From Halesus radiatus (taxonomy: Eukaryota; Arthropoda; Insecta; Trichoptera; Limnephilidae): a DNA stretch of 64,000 nt. The notes below the pieces were generated by a model. It did no database searches. It saw only the letters and a program-made list of their open reading frames with translations, and was not told where the DNA came from. Shown piece after piece: positions 42,244-53,019 of the stretch (the stretch's first letter is position 1; each line of letters opens with the position of its first letter). The position numbers and the translations under genes were made by a program. The DNA is taken from assembly GCA_022606495.2 (NCBI GenBank), contig JAHDVE020005245.1, forward strand, positions 62,001 through 126,000, written 5' to 3'.

Positions 42244-42454
42244 TGCTTGATTCATCGTCGATAATAATTCTAAATGACCATTTATGTATCAGATTAATTA
42301 GATATTATTGCAATTTTCTTGTGTGTGATCTTTGAATTGATGAAATGTTAAGAATGTATGCGTTTTGCACATAGAAACTCTTTTACTGCCTTTTTCTTTC
42401 AAAAAAATGCCGTGTCTGTTTTAGCGGTATTTCAACGGAAGATACTCCCAAGTC

Positions 42455-42625
42455 TTACGCCATGGGCCCATTGTGCTATCTCCCATATTCCTTTGACATC
42501 AGCCCGGCCTCTTTAATACAGTTCAGCTGGATTGTCATTGGGCGTTTAGCCATGTCTCTTTCTATAGTACGATATTGAACTCGCTAGGTGTGTGTGTGAG
42601 GTGACATCATCCTGCCATAGTCCTC
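42455..42625 (+). repeat. Dispersed repeat K, uninterrupted copy
   Basis: GCCATGGGCCCATTGTGCTA...GTTTAGCCATGTCTCTTTC...GAACTCGCTAGGT, the reference for the split copy in intron 2. Confidence 0.6.
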
Positions 42626-43014
42626 CTATGTTCCTTGGTGAGTTTCTTTCCGTTTTGAAAAGTGTCCTGGATTGCTCGGGATTGGACTGTTATGAAAGTG
42701 CGATAATAGAGTTTTTAGAGTTATTATAACGTATATTGTCAGATGGTGTATATATATATTTTTTCTGATAACCAATAATATGTATTTTATTTGAAGATTT
42801 TTAGCAATTAAAATCCCGCGTTGTACTTTAAAGCGAAAAGAAATAATAAATATATGTATGTATTACTATCCCTGTACGTGTAAAGTATTTTAAATGAGAC
42901 GGAGAAGGGGACGCGTAGATGGTAGCTATGCATTTCAAACAGATTTCTTTAACGTCGGTGTGAAAGCTTAAATTGCAATGTGTTGAAAAGAAATATTTTT
43001 ATTTGATATCGCTC

Positions 43015-43320
43015 GAGAGGCTCAACTATTCGGAGCCTGTGGATCTATCGCATTCTCAATTTGAGGAATGTTTTGAAGCTGAATAAAGTTGGGAGTGGAA
43101 GAGGAACTTGAGGAAATATCCATCTGCTCAGATCCGGCCACTAAACGTAACTAAAGCCGTTTCAATCATTATTTGCATTCTTATCGGTATAATTTCACCC
43201 GGGCAATACTGACAGAATCTCCACTCTTCCCTCCGCCTCGAAAATATTTTACAAATTGGGGTGTCATAGCCCACTGGCTCTCGGCAGTACGATACTTGGG
43301 TGGTGTACACAAAAAATTTA
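43015..43320. mobile_element. Two SINE fragments in opposite orientation (family S)
   Basis: 43015-43215 is the inverted body (CGGAGCCTGTGG...ATCCGGCCACTAAAC...CGGGCAATACTGACAG). 43220-43300 is a direct 3' end (TTCCCTCCGCC...ATTGGGGTGTCATAGCCCAC...TGGCTCTCGGCAGTACG). Confidence 0.55.
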
Positions 43321-43734
43321 TTATATTGACAGTAATTCGATCAATAATTACACTGCTGTGTTGTCTTTATGGTAATGTTTTTAACAAGTCAATCAACAGT
43401 GAAAAGTGTATGAACGCGAATAAAACCAATGATAATTTTCTATGAACATCCGTTCCTTCCCGTCTCTTCCTAAACAGCTACGTTATCATTATTATTGAAG
43501 TCTTATTATTGATTTATTAGATTATGTTCCTTTTGTATGCCAGAATATAGTTGATTTATAGTGCTATATCTTATCTGCCTAACCCTGTAGGGACTTTGTA
43601 TATATGGTAATTCTTAAGATGGTTTTTGTTGGGGGATACTTTGTTCCCCAGAAGTTTTGTGTTCTATAATTATTCCACTGGTGAGTTCTGTCTTATGATA
43701 TGTTTTAACGACTCCAATTTGTCTTAAATGCATG

Positions 43735-44480
43735 TATAACATGGTTTGTCTGTCAAAGAAATGTTTTAAAATGTTCGATCTATGATACATACATGTTTTG
43801 TCTGTCAAGAGAAGCGTGTAAACATGTTCTACGCGTTTTGTCTATCAAAGAAATGTCTTAAAATGTTCTATCTATCATACATGCATGTTTTGTCTGTCAA
43901 TGAAATGTTTAAACATGTTCTTTCCATCATACATGTATGTTGTATCTGTCAATGACAACTTTAAACATGTTCTATCTGTCATACTTGTATGTTTTGTCGA
44001 TCAAATGAATTATTTAAACATGTTCTGCATGTTTCGTCTATCAAAGAAATGTCTTAAAATGTTCTATCTATCATATATACATGTTGTATCTGTCAATGAC
44101 AACTTTAAACATATTCTATTCTTCATACATGTATGTTTTGTCTATCAATGAAATGTTTAAACATGTTCTATCTATCACACGTGTTTGTTGTATCTGTCAA
44201 TGACAACTTTAAACATATTCTATTCTTCCTACATGTATGTTTTGTCTGTCATTGAAATGTTTAAACATGTTCTATCTATCATACATGTATGTTTTCTCAA
44301 TCAAAAAATGTTTGTATAACATGTATATGCTCTATCTGTCATAAAAAAACATGCATATGCACGTGTATGTTGTATTTTGTCTGTTAAAGAAATGCTCTAT
44401 CTGTCATACATACATGTTGTATCTGTAAAAATAATGTTTGAACATGTTCTATCTATCAAAAATACATGTTTTTAACCTGT
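43735..44480. repeat. Minisatellite array 1 downstream of fray
   Basis: At least ten diverged units with TTTTGTCTGTCAATGAAATG, TTTAAACATGTTCTATCTAT and CATACATGTATGTT. Spacing varies around 65-70 bp with alternating unit types (AATGAAATGTTTAAA and AATGACAACTTTAAA). Reading frames in it are by-products of the repeat. Confidence 0.88.
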
Positions 44481-45633
44481 CCCATTTGTCATAAATTAAT
44501 TTTAAACTGTTAACATTCACGTTTAAACAACATGTTTAAATAACAAGTAAATGTTCAAACAACGTGTTTAAAAAAGTCCAATCTTCGTTACAAAGTGTTT
44601 AAACAATTTCCTCCCGTCGGTTAAATTAAACTTTGTATTCATATTTTAAACGAGAGTTACCAAGGTATGACGTAATTTACCTTGTTTTAGACAATTAATA
44701 TTTCATGCAACCCACGTAATATATAATTAATTTAAACTTAACCTCAAACGTTCTGAAACAGTTCACTTTAATACATGTTTTCACAAAAACCTTACTTCGA
44801 TTGGGAGATTTTAGTGAACTTCGTCCCCTCATTTTCTGTTAAACAAAACTAATAAATAGACATAGTATTATATGCATGATGCATATATTGTCTTAACCTT
44901 TTTTTTGTCATGAATACATTTTTTCAGCCACTTCAATAAGTTTTCAAAATTTAATTAAAATTCCTAAAAAAGCGTCCAGGTTTTTAAAGAATTAATAAAA
45001 AAAAGTTTGATTGATAATAAAAATAAAGGTGTTGCATTTATATTTTGGGTTGCATGAATTTTAAAATCACCCTGTATGTAGTTAGTTTTGTATGATATGG
45101 AATGCTTTTAATAATAATATTGATATTTTTCATGTTTTTTTTTAGATTCGACTGAAAATTGGTAAAAATTGAATGAGCATGATGTTTTGGGGCGCAAATG
45201 CTATGAGAAAATGCCTTATATTTTGAGGTTATGAATAGTGTAGGTTTACTACTTTAGAATATAGAATTGAAAGTATAATTATTAAACCTATAATATATTG
45301 GATACAAAAAAATAGTTTTTTTTTTTGTGAATTTGTATTTTGAATAAGTTAAATGAGATTCATTGTTGCTTTTATATTTTTATGCCCTTATAAGAGAGAT
45401 TTTTTTTTTGTATTGTTGTCCATTTTGTTTCGTCTTGAAGGAACATTTCATGATCAAATCAAACCACAGGCTATTCGAATCCAGTCAGCAAATAATATGA
45501 GCCGCAGTTAATTTAGATTTTCAAGTTTCGAGATGTATGAAAAAGATTTGGTTTTGGATGCTTAAAAGTGTTAATAGAATAATGTGGTTAATTTTTTAAG
45601 GCTACATAATATATTCTAAAAAAGTATCTCATT
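44481..45633. other. AT-rich spacer between minisatellites
   Basis: Contains further GTTTAAACA-type phrases up to about 44610, then no recognised feature. No ORF. Confidence 0.4.
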
Positions 45634-45995
45634 ATGAGATGTTTAAATAAATTCTATCATCCATAATAAGAAGTTTAAACAAATTCTATCATCCATCATG
45701 AGAAGCTTGAAAAAAATTCTATCATCCATTATGAAAAGTTTAAACATGCTTAATCTTTCCTAATGATAAACTTAAACAAATTGTAATGAGATTAAGCTTA
45801 AAGAATTTCCATTATCCGTAATGAGAAGCTTAAACAATTCTGTGATCCATAATGAGAACTTTAATTAAAATCTATCATCCATAATAAGAACATTGAAGAA
45901 CTTCTGTATAACCTTATCAGAAGCTTAAACAAATTCTATCACTCATAATGAGAAGCTTAAACAAATGCTATCATCCATAATGAGAAGTTTGTGCA
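45634..45995. repeat. Minisatellite array 2
   Basis: About nine units of 30-45 bp with (A)ATTCTATCATCCATAATGAG then AAG(T/C)TTAAACAA. Shares the TTTAAACA...TTCTATC core with array 1. Confidence 0.88.
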
Positions 45996-46381
45996 TTTCT
46001 CTCTTAGATGGCTGTATCACTTTGAGCTGTAAGAAATAAAGCATTTGTACCAACCCAAAATAATTTATGAATTAAAATCAAAATATTCACAGTTTTTGGA
46101 GAAGGTTTTTGGTAAGAAATTGTAAAATATCTGTGTTGTTTTGGAAAAAGGAGACGAGTCAATATTAGTCAACTTTACAGGGCAGCCGATTTTGCATTCT
46201 AGAATTTTGTCAGATTTGATAACTGTAATAAAGAACTTTTTGTAAGCACTTAGTGTTGCAATTAAGAAAACACTTTATGTGGGGAAAACAGCTTTCAACG
46301 GTAAATACCTCACAGGGTAGATAAGTTTTCAATTTGTTTTTTATAACTTATTGAAGTTTGTAAACCTCATTGTAATATTTT

Positions 46382-46627
46382 AATCATTGAAGAAGATAAT
46401 ATTAACACATCCCAAATGAACCACGATACCGGAAAAACACAGAAATTAAAAAGATTTCAGTCGCATCTGGGACTCGAACCCAGGACCTCTACCTATCCGG
46501 GGTAACCGCTTAACCAACTTAGAGGTCCTGGGTTCGAGTCCCAGGTGAGACTGAAATCTTTTTAATTTCTGTTGTTTTTCTGGTTTTGTGGTTCTTTTGG
46601 AATGTGTTAATATTATCTTCAATGATT
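46382..46627. mobile_element. Foldback with tRNA-like core (family F)
   Basis: About 105-bp arms: AATCATTGAAGAAGATAATA...CCACGATACCGGAAAAACAC...AGATTTCAGTCGCATCTGGG and the inverse ending AATATTATCTTCAATGATT. The arms carry GACTCGAACCCAGGACCTCT / AGAGGTCCTGGGTTCGAGTC, i.e. a tRNA T-arm/box B in both orientations. The centre reads on the minus strand as AAGTTGGTTAAGCGGTTACC (box A-like). Confidence 0.8.
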
Positions 46628-46659
46628 CGATAATTTTTAATTATCACAATTATTTTCAA

Positions 46660-46860
46660 AGTAAATCGGTTTTACCGGTAATAAATCATTTTAATCACCG
46701 TCCAAATTAAAATTGGGTGGTAGTAAATAAAATCGTATAAGTCGTCACAATGTTGCCTAAACACAGCTTGAAAATGGCTTTGAACGCCGAAACAGCTTTA
46801 ACTATAATTAAAAACTAAAATACTTGCAGAACTTGCTTCAAATTTTATTTAAAAACAACT
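46660..46860 (+). repeat. Dispersed repeat, second copy of 26031-26240
   Basis: TTACCGGTAATAAATCATTT...CAGCTTGAAAATGGCTTTGA...CGCCGAAACAGCTTTAAC, ending in CAAATTTTATTTAAAA. Confidence 0.6.
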
Positions 46861-47685
46861 TAAGTGTTGCAGTTCTCGACTCGTGGAATACAGCGATTAT
46901 TGAAATTGTCTCTGTTTTCCGTGTCAATCTTTAAAAACAAATGTTTTTGTAATCAGAGACAACTTCAAGTGCGTATTAATTTAATTAAAAATGTCTCATC
47001 TCTGTATGTCAACGGCTAATGTCTCTGAACATAATTTTTCTAGCGGACTCATTTTTTTTCCGTGTACAAAGAAGAATTGGGATTCATTCGCGATACTTAA
47101 CTCAATATCGCACTTTTACTGACTCATCTCCCTATTGCAAAATACAACAGATATGTTTGCGATCACAATTTTTGTAGAATCAAATTGTTTAAAAGTTTTG
47201 CAACTGTTTAAAAGTTGTTTAGAAGACTACTTGTGTGTGTGTTGAAAACAAGTGAAAGTGAGAATAATTATTAGAAGAGAGAAAGAATCACCTAGAGGTG
47301 GTCTTGAAACGTAAAGTTAGCATGTTTCGATGTTAGAATTTTTTTTTATTCAACCCGACCAAAATTAATCAATAAATTGAATCGTTTAAATTGCTGCATA
47401 ATATTTCTAGATTGAATTGTTCGTTAATTTAAAAATTTAATTATTATTTACATTAAGGAGTTCAGTCGTACCAACTGCATAGTTGAACTTCCATCAATGA
47501 AAAGTATGTAATATGTTGTGTAATCATTAATTCATTTCAAAATAGCCCTCCATACTCGCGACCAAATTCTTGTAAAATATTACAAATAGATTCAATTGAA
47601 AATCTAAGATGCAAGTAGCAAAAACATTGAAAAGGCAGCTCTATCGCCTAAATGTAAATTGTATTCATTTTTTTATCGATTTCTG
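46861..47685. other. Intergenic, unrecognised
   Basis: AT-rich, no coding or RNA signal. Confidence 0.4.
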
Positions 47686-47689
47686 TGTT

Positions 47690-47945
47690 TTAACTAACTA
47701 ACCATCGAGAGGATGGACCGCCTTGGCACACACTTCTTGCTTCATTCACATTCACACGTCGTCTCATACATACCCTTCTGTTATTCTAACTCTTGACATG
47801 GCCCAACTCAAGTATTTGATTCACTTGATCGTACCATGATTTCCGCAGTCGTCCCCGAATTCTACCATTAACATTCACGTCATATATTATCCTTACACTC
47901 CCTTCTTCGTTCATCCACTCTACACTCCCTTTATAATTTTCCTAA
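47690..47945 (-). pseudogene. LINE family alpha 3' fragment
   Basis: Minus strand: CMRRRVNVNEARSVCQ, SRVRITEGYV-type, NQILELGHVKSQN and WTKKGV*...VNVNGRIRG(T)TAEI, equivalent to the end of 51690-52300. Confidence 0.6.
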
Positions 47946-47949
47946 ATAC

Positions 47950-48190
47950 CTCCGGGGTTATGAATTTGTTTGTGGTAAAGAAGTACCAAAATTCTGCTTT
48001 ACGGGGTAGAAAAGGGGGATGGAGGTGGTTTTTCGAAATCTCATATAGACAGTGACCTTGCTTTTATTTTGAAGGTCAAGTTTGCAAAATTTCATCAAGC
48101 TTTGAATAAAATGTTAGTTTTGTATAAAAAACAAACCCACCCACAGACACTCGTCTTTATATATAAATATATATAGATAGATTTGGCAAT
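47950..48190 (+). repeat. Partial copy of repeat T
   Basis: AAGAAGTACCAAAATTCTGC...CGGGGTAGAAAAGGGGGATG...AGACAGTGACCTTGC...AAATTTCATCAAGC...ATATATATAGATAGAT. Homologous to 55610-56240 and 59075-59345, here lacking the 5' part and telomere-like run. Confidence 0.65.
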
Positions 48191-48519
48191 TTTAAATTAG
48201 AAATTAAAGCATGGAAATCCGATGGTAAAATAATTTTTTATATCAGCGGTCCAAATCTGCATTTTGCGAGGTTTACACGAGGAAAACAAAGTTAGATACT
48301 TCGCCGGATGCATCGTGCAGTATCGATCATTTTCATTTTATGAAAAGGAGAAAACTCAACTTTTTCGGCATCATTAGAAAATATAGATTAAATTGGATAG
48401 CATTGGACAATAACGTTGTTTTGATTTTTTTACGAGTTAGACCTTAGATGTTTGTTTGAATCTTGGCTTAGAATCTTTCACAGGAATTCGAATATAACAT
48501 TGTCATAACAACACGGCAG

Positions 48520-48665
48520 TCATACTTTTTTCTGCTGATCGCAATTGATTAGAAATCGGCGTTTAACGGGGATATTTCATGTCAAGATAAAAACAAAATG
48601 GCGCTGATTGGCTGTCTAATTGCAAAGTTACATTTGAATATCTGTGAAACAGCCCAACCATGTAC
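48520..48665 (+). repeat. Half copy of the foldback at 53765
   Basis: TTTCTGCTGATCGCAATTGA...AAATCGGCGTTTAACGGGGA...AAAATGGCGC(T)GATTGGC...TCTGTGAAACA matches 53855-54005. Confidence 0.55.
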
Positions 48666-48987
48666 TTTTAAAAGAATTGGATCGTTAGTATGGAGAGCCA
48701 TTATGTGTATTTTAAAATAATATGTTTATTCTTGATTATGTCTATAGTTTTGTTGTGTTCTGATGATTTGAGTCAATTCAACATGTTTACTATGAATACT
48801 GTACTTAATTTGAACATTGTTAACTATTGAATATTATAATATATTATTTTGTTCCAATAGAGGCAATATTTTTATGACTTGTTTCGTTTTATTTTATACG
48901 AGAACCTCGTTAACCTTACCCTTAACGTGCACAAAAATACTTTCGTGTTTCCGTCATGTAACACAGCGTTACCGTAAGAGTATGGAT

Positions 48988-49339
48988 CATAGGTGCCCAA
49001 ATTAGTCCGTACGGACCCCTGGGGGTCCATATAGATTTGCAGGGGGTCCATAACAGGGGAAAAAAAGGAGGTCCACGAGATGTAAAAGGTGATCCATGGA
49101 TCGGAGTTCATTTAGACTTCACGCATAGCAAAGCACCGTAATAAGTTTTGCTCGACAAGCCTACTGTGCACTTATGGCTAATTGAGTCCACGCAGGCACG
49201 TTTATGTACAAGTTTTTACAAATCTTCATACTAGCAGCAATGCATCACTCAGTGAATAAATACCACTTGTTTGGTATTATATTTGTTTTGGACAGACACG
49301 CTGGGGGGATCCACGGGGAAAAAAGTTTGGGAACCTATG
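48988..49339. mobile_element. hAT-type MITE
   Basis: Termini CATAGGTGCCCAAATT and AAGTTTGGGAACCTATG are inverted; (C)AGTGGTTCCCAAACTT-like ends are typical of hAT elements. Inside are several GGGGGTCCA(T) motifs. 352 bp, non-coding. No clear 8-bp target duplication was seen. Confidence 0.7.
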
Positions 49340-49640
49340 GTTTGAAATCACACCAAGTGGTTCGCTACATTTGGTGACTTAGCAGGTGTACCCGGCTTCA
49401 TGGGAGTGAGGTTTTTTCAGGTCTTGGTGGTGAATGCGTCTGCCTACCAGCTGCGTGGTGAGTCAGATCGAGATCGAGGCTGGTTAATCTGATCCCTTGA
49501 CCTCTCTAGTCGAACTCTCAACTTTGCACCACAGTGGGGGGGATGGATTATACGTCCGTCACTCCTGGACACACTGATCCACAGTTTCCTACCCACCCCT
49601 CTTACCTTTTTCCTTCACAGAACTTCCTCCCCTTAAAATG
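49340..49640 (+). other. Possible tRNA-derived SINE head, otherwise unrecognised
   Basis: 49425-49490 (TCTTGGTGGTGAATGCGTCT...TGAGTCAGATCGAGATCGAG) vaguely resembles a tRNA head. Without a clean box B it remains uncertain. Confidence 0.3.
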
Positions 49641-49649
49641 AACCTCCAC

Positions 49650-49800
49650 ACCAGTGGCGTGCATTGCTCTATGACAGAAGGTAAGCTGTATGTAGTTTTT
49701 CGAGTTTGAGTATGAATTCGGCATTGAATATTTGAAAATGGCAATTTTATTATCATCTTCCACCGATTGTTTTGGTCAACTGAATAAATGAGCGTACAAG
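49650..49800 (+). repeat. Dispersed repeat V (copy 1)
   Basis: CAGTGGCGTGCATTGCTCTA...TTTGAAAATGGCAATTTTAT...AATGAGCGTACAAG; copy 2 is at 54690-54823 (GTGGTGTGCATCGCCTTATG...AATAAGCGTACAAG). Confidence 0.6.
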
Positions 49801-49879
49801 GTCCTTACCATATTCATGGAGATAATATATTTTATACTATTGTATGAAGCTATCACTTCACTATGGTTATCCATTATAA

Positions 49880-50690
49880 TCAAATGAAACAATCAAACTT
49901 TGTTTTAACCACTTTTATTTTTTACGCCGACCGGTTTCAGAACAACCGTTCCATCGTCAGGGCTAGTATTAAACAATATTACAAAATTATGGCAGAACAT
50001 ACATAATAAGTGTCACAGTGGGAGTGGGGGCGTGACTAGGTATTAGTAAAGAGTGGGGGAAGAGATAGAGATTGAGGGACGGGTGAAAGGAAACATATAT
50101 TTAAAATGGGGCTGTAAGATAGGTTTTTTTATTGTTAATAATAGACTCATTATTATTAATGAATTTCTTGATTTCCAAGGCTTCTAAATTATTTAAGCGT
50201 TTATCTTTACTATTAATGTGAAGAATTGATCCCTGTATTTTTATCAAAACTATAATTGTTTGAAATAATATGATTAGCGAATTCGGAATTATTATTTTTG
50301 AGACATCTTACATATTCTTTGATTCTAATGTCGAAATTACAGCTGGTTTTTCCAATATAAAATGAGGAACAAATTATGAAAATTGATTTTTTTTTCATGG
50401 CACTTACTTAAAAAATTAAAACAAAAATAAATAAAATACTTCTCATCCGTACTAGATATTTACTAAACCTTTAATTAAAAAAACAGATCATTCCGTTTGG
50501 ATGGGTAGTTCGGCCTCCAATCTAAAATTCAGTTTTGTATGAAACGGGCACCGCAACCTTTAAACATCTAATATGTTCTTTGACTCTAATGTTTACGTTT
50601 CTCACGGTTTTACCTATATAAATTGCCGGGCAATCGTTACAATTAAGTTTATAGATGCCAGAATGACTTAATGTCCCTTCTTTCTCTTTA
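49880..50690 (-). pseudogene. Penelope-like element, GIY-YIG endonuclease end (broken)
   Basis: Minus strand, 50690 downward: SHSGIYKLNCNDCPAIYIGK then TVRNVNIRVKEHIRCLK, a GIY-YIG domain with a Cys pair. It is interrupted by a family P insert (50405-50570). Then FYIGKTSCNFDIRIKEYVRC, NNNSEFANHIISNNYSFDKN, and a C-terminal NNLEALEIKKFINNNESIIN before a stop near 50110. The second YIGKT means two overlapping or recombined copies. The reverse transcriptase is missing. The 3' end carries the hammerhead-like motif at 49926-49963 and TAAAAGTGG-type terminal sequence. Confidence 0.82.
49926..49963 (-). ncRNA. Hammerhead-ribozyme-like motif of the Penelope-like element
   Basis: Minus strand 5'-3': GCC / CUGACGA / U / GGAAC-GGUU-GUUCU / GAA / ACCGGU / C / GGC. 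Core CUGANGA...GAAA, stem II of 5 bp including one G-U, self-complementary ACCGGU stem III, C17 and a GCC:GGC stem I. Position downstream of the GIY-YIG ORF fits known Penelope-like elements, whose terminal repeats carry such ribozymes. Confidence 0.75.
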
Positions 50691-50879
50691 CAATTAAGGA
50701 ATTTGGGGACCTAAGGGACTTCATTAAAAAGAACCGGATTCGGGCCCCCGGATACCTTGTACAATATTGTGATCTACAAGGTGAAAGTTTTCCTGGTGAT
50801 AGTCTGCCTCCGATAGGAGATGTCAACGGTAAAATAAGAAAAGAAGGAAGTTGAAGTAGGAAAAGGGCGGTCCGTTTGA

Positions 50880-51410
50880 TAGATTCCACGATAGGGTCTC
50901 CTCCCGGGGTAAGAATAACCTCGTCAAATTTAATGTTTCAAAGACCCAATCATGTCTGATTACGTCAAAAAGATATTGAAATGACAATCTAGTCACCTTC
51001 AACAGAAGCAATCTTCCCAACAAGCCTTCCGTTGATATGCTTGGTGTAACCTTAAGTGACCAGCTCATGTATGCGGGCTCCATCGAAGCCAGAGTAAAGT
51101 TAGCCACTCAGAAGCTGGGCGTACTGTACAGAGCCCGCAGATACTTTAATAGTACACAACTGCTGACTCTGTACAATTCGCAAGTACGTTCCACTGTAGA
51201 ATTTGGCAGCCACCTCTGGTCGGGAGCACCAAAAAAAAAATCTGAAAATAACCCTTGACTCCGTGCAGAAACGGGCAGTCTGTTTGATAGATTCTCCTAT
51301 CTTTACAAACGGATTGCAATCTTTGAAGCACAGACGTCAGGTGGGAATTTTGTCTTTGTTCTACCGGTATTTTAATGGAAGATGATCTGAGGAACTAGCG
51401 TCATATATTT
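50880..51410 (+). pseudogene. LINE family beta RT thumb remnant
   Basis: NNLVKFNVSKTQSCLITSKR, then PSVDMLGVTLSDQLMYAGSI, EARVKLATQKLGVLYRARRY, FNSTQLLTLYNSQVRSTVEF and GSHLWSGAP, continuing after a frameshift into LQSLKHRRQVGILSLFYRYF. The best preserved copy of this part of family beta. Confidence 0.78.
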
Positions 51411-51689
51411 AAAAAAAAATTCGAACACAATGTAAAAAATTGGATTAAAAGTAATGATAGGGCATTACCGGTGCACTCACCCAAATTCTAAATCATTGAT
51501 TTAACGATTTACAGAACATATCTTAATATAAGTGTATATTCATAGGTATTATAAAACAATTTGCAAAATGGGTGCCTCAACACAGGCTAGCCTAGCGAGA
51601 CGGGTTATGTCAAACTTCAACTATAACTACGCATTTCTGTTCTTTACATATTACCTACTGTTATTATATTATTTTCTATTTTATAACTC

Positions 51690-52300
51690 ACTAACTAACT
51701 AACCATCTCGCCGTTTCTCTGAAGGAGTAGTCAGAAAGGACGGACCGTCAAACAACTCGATCTTGGCATACACTTCTTGCTTCATTCACATTCATACATT
51801 GTCTCATACATTCTCTTCTATTATTCCGACTTCTGACATGGCCCGACTCGAGTATTTGATTCACTCGATCGTTCCATGTCTTCTTCGGGCGTCCCCGGCC
51901 TCTTCTTCCATTCAGATTCGCGTCGTATATTCTCCTTACACTCCTTTCTTCGTTCATTCGCTCTACATCCGCAAACCATCTAAGCGTCCCTTTCTTAATC
52001 TTACTCATTACGCTTACATCAGCCTTGCATTCTTTATGAATCTCAATATTTTTCACAAGATCATACATGGTTTTACCACAAATTCGCCTCATTTTTACGG
52101 CATTCAGTTTATTTTCATCCTTCCTCTGACAATTCCACGCCTCACTGCCATACATCAGGGTTGGTATCAGCACTCCATTGTGAACTGCTAGCTTCGCTTC
52201 TTCGGACAACTTTTTGTTAGCGCCAACCGCGTTCAGTCCTCCTTTAATGGAGTTTCCTGCATTCACCCTTCTTTCAACATCCCTATCAGTCTTTCCATCT
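51690..52300 (-). pseudogene. LINE family alpha, best-preserved 3' ORF segment
   Basis: A 172-codon open minus-strand frame (52266-51748): GGLNAVGANKKLSEEAKLAV, LMYGSEAWNCQRKDENKLNA, KECKADVSVMSKIKKGTLRW, RRIYDANLNGRRGRGRPKKT, NNRRECMRQCMNVNEARSVC. It corresponds to the domain after the RT of the family alpha element. The stretch upstream (52300-52270) matches RDRKADIGRRVNAGN. No RT is attached. Confidence 0.82.
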
Positions 52301-52409
52301 TTTCTGTTTTCCTTTTTATATATCTATCTTATAAACCACTGTACACTTTATGATATATGGATTTTAGTTATATTTAAACTTAATTACAATAAAGATATTA
52401 TTTTTATCC

Positions 52410-52500
52410 CTTCGGCACCGCTGCACAGCCAGGAAACACGCCAAACGCGAGCCCAACTTCTGTAATCAGGTTGAGAATGGGTCGCTTTTACGGTTACGTG
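52410..52500 (+). pseudogene. Short LINE family beta fragment
   Basis: IPSAPLHSQETRQTRAQLL, as in LIPSAPVHSRETCQTRTQHL at 7760. Confidence 0.6.
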
Positions 52501-52602
52501 ATAAATCAACACGCGTATGTATCGGAACGCTTTTTAAAAGAGATATAATGTCCAATTTATTTTTTTAACTTATTGAAGTTTGCAAACCTCATTGTAATAT
52601 TT

Positions 52603-52960
52603 AATCATTGAAGAATATAATATTAACACATCCCAAATGAACCACGAAACCGAAAAAACAACAGAAAATAAAAAGATTTCAGTCGCATCTAGGCAAATAA
52701 ATTGAATATTTCTTTCCAGACTTGTAAATTAAGTCAATAGATGTCTCATATAAATAAAAATCGGGTAGGTATATCCGAGACTCTATTCCGATTGCAATTG
52801 AGTTCGTAATGAACTTTTGCAATCATCATAAGGATATCAGCCAATAATATGGGATTTAAGAAAATGGACCAGATGCGACTGAAATCTTTTTATTTTCTGT
52901 TGTTTTTTTCAGTTTCGTGGTCCATTTGTTCATGTGTTAATATTATCTTCTTCAATGATT
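52603..52960. mobile_element. Foldback family F with unrelated core
   Basis: Arms 52603-52690 (AATCATTGAAGAATATAATA...CCACGAAACCGAAAAAACAA...AGATTTCAGTCGCATCT) and 52871-52960 (inverse). The arms match those at 46382, but the 180-bp core (TTGAATATTTCTTTCCAGAC...) is not tRNA-like. Confidence 0.78.
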
Positions 52961-53019
52961 AGATATAATGTCATTAAAAGTAAAGCTAAATCTAATCTAA
53001 CTTGTAATAATAATAATAG

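Noticed and set aside
43735..44480. Coding frame through the array (MFCLSMKCLNMFFPSYMYVV...)
   Set aside because: The amino-acid periodicity is a direct product of the minisatellite period.
51763..52191. 142-codon plus-strand ORF
   Set aside because: It is the antisense shadow of the better supported LINE frame on the minus strand at 51748-52266.
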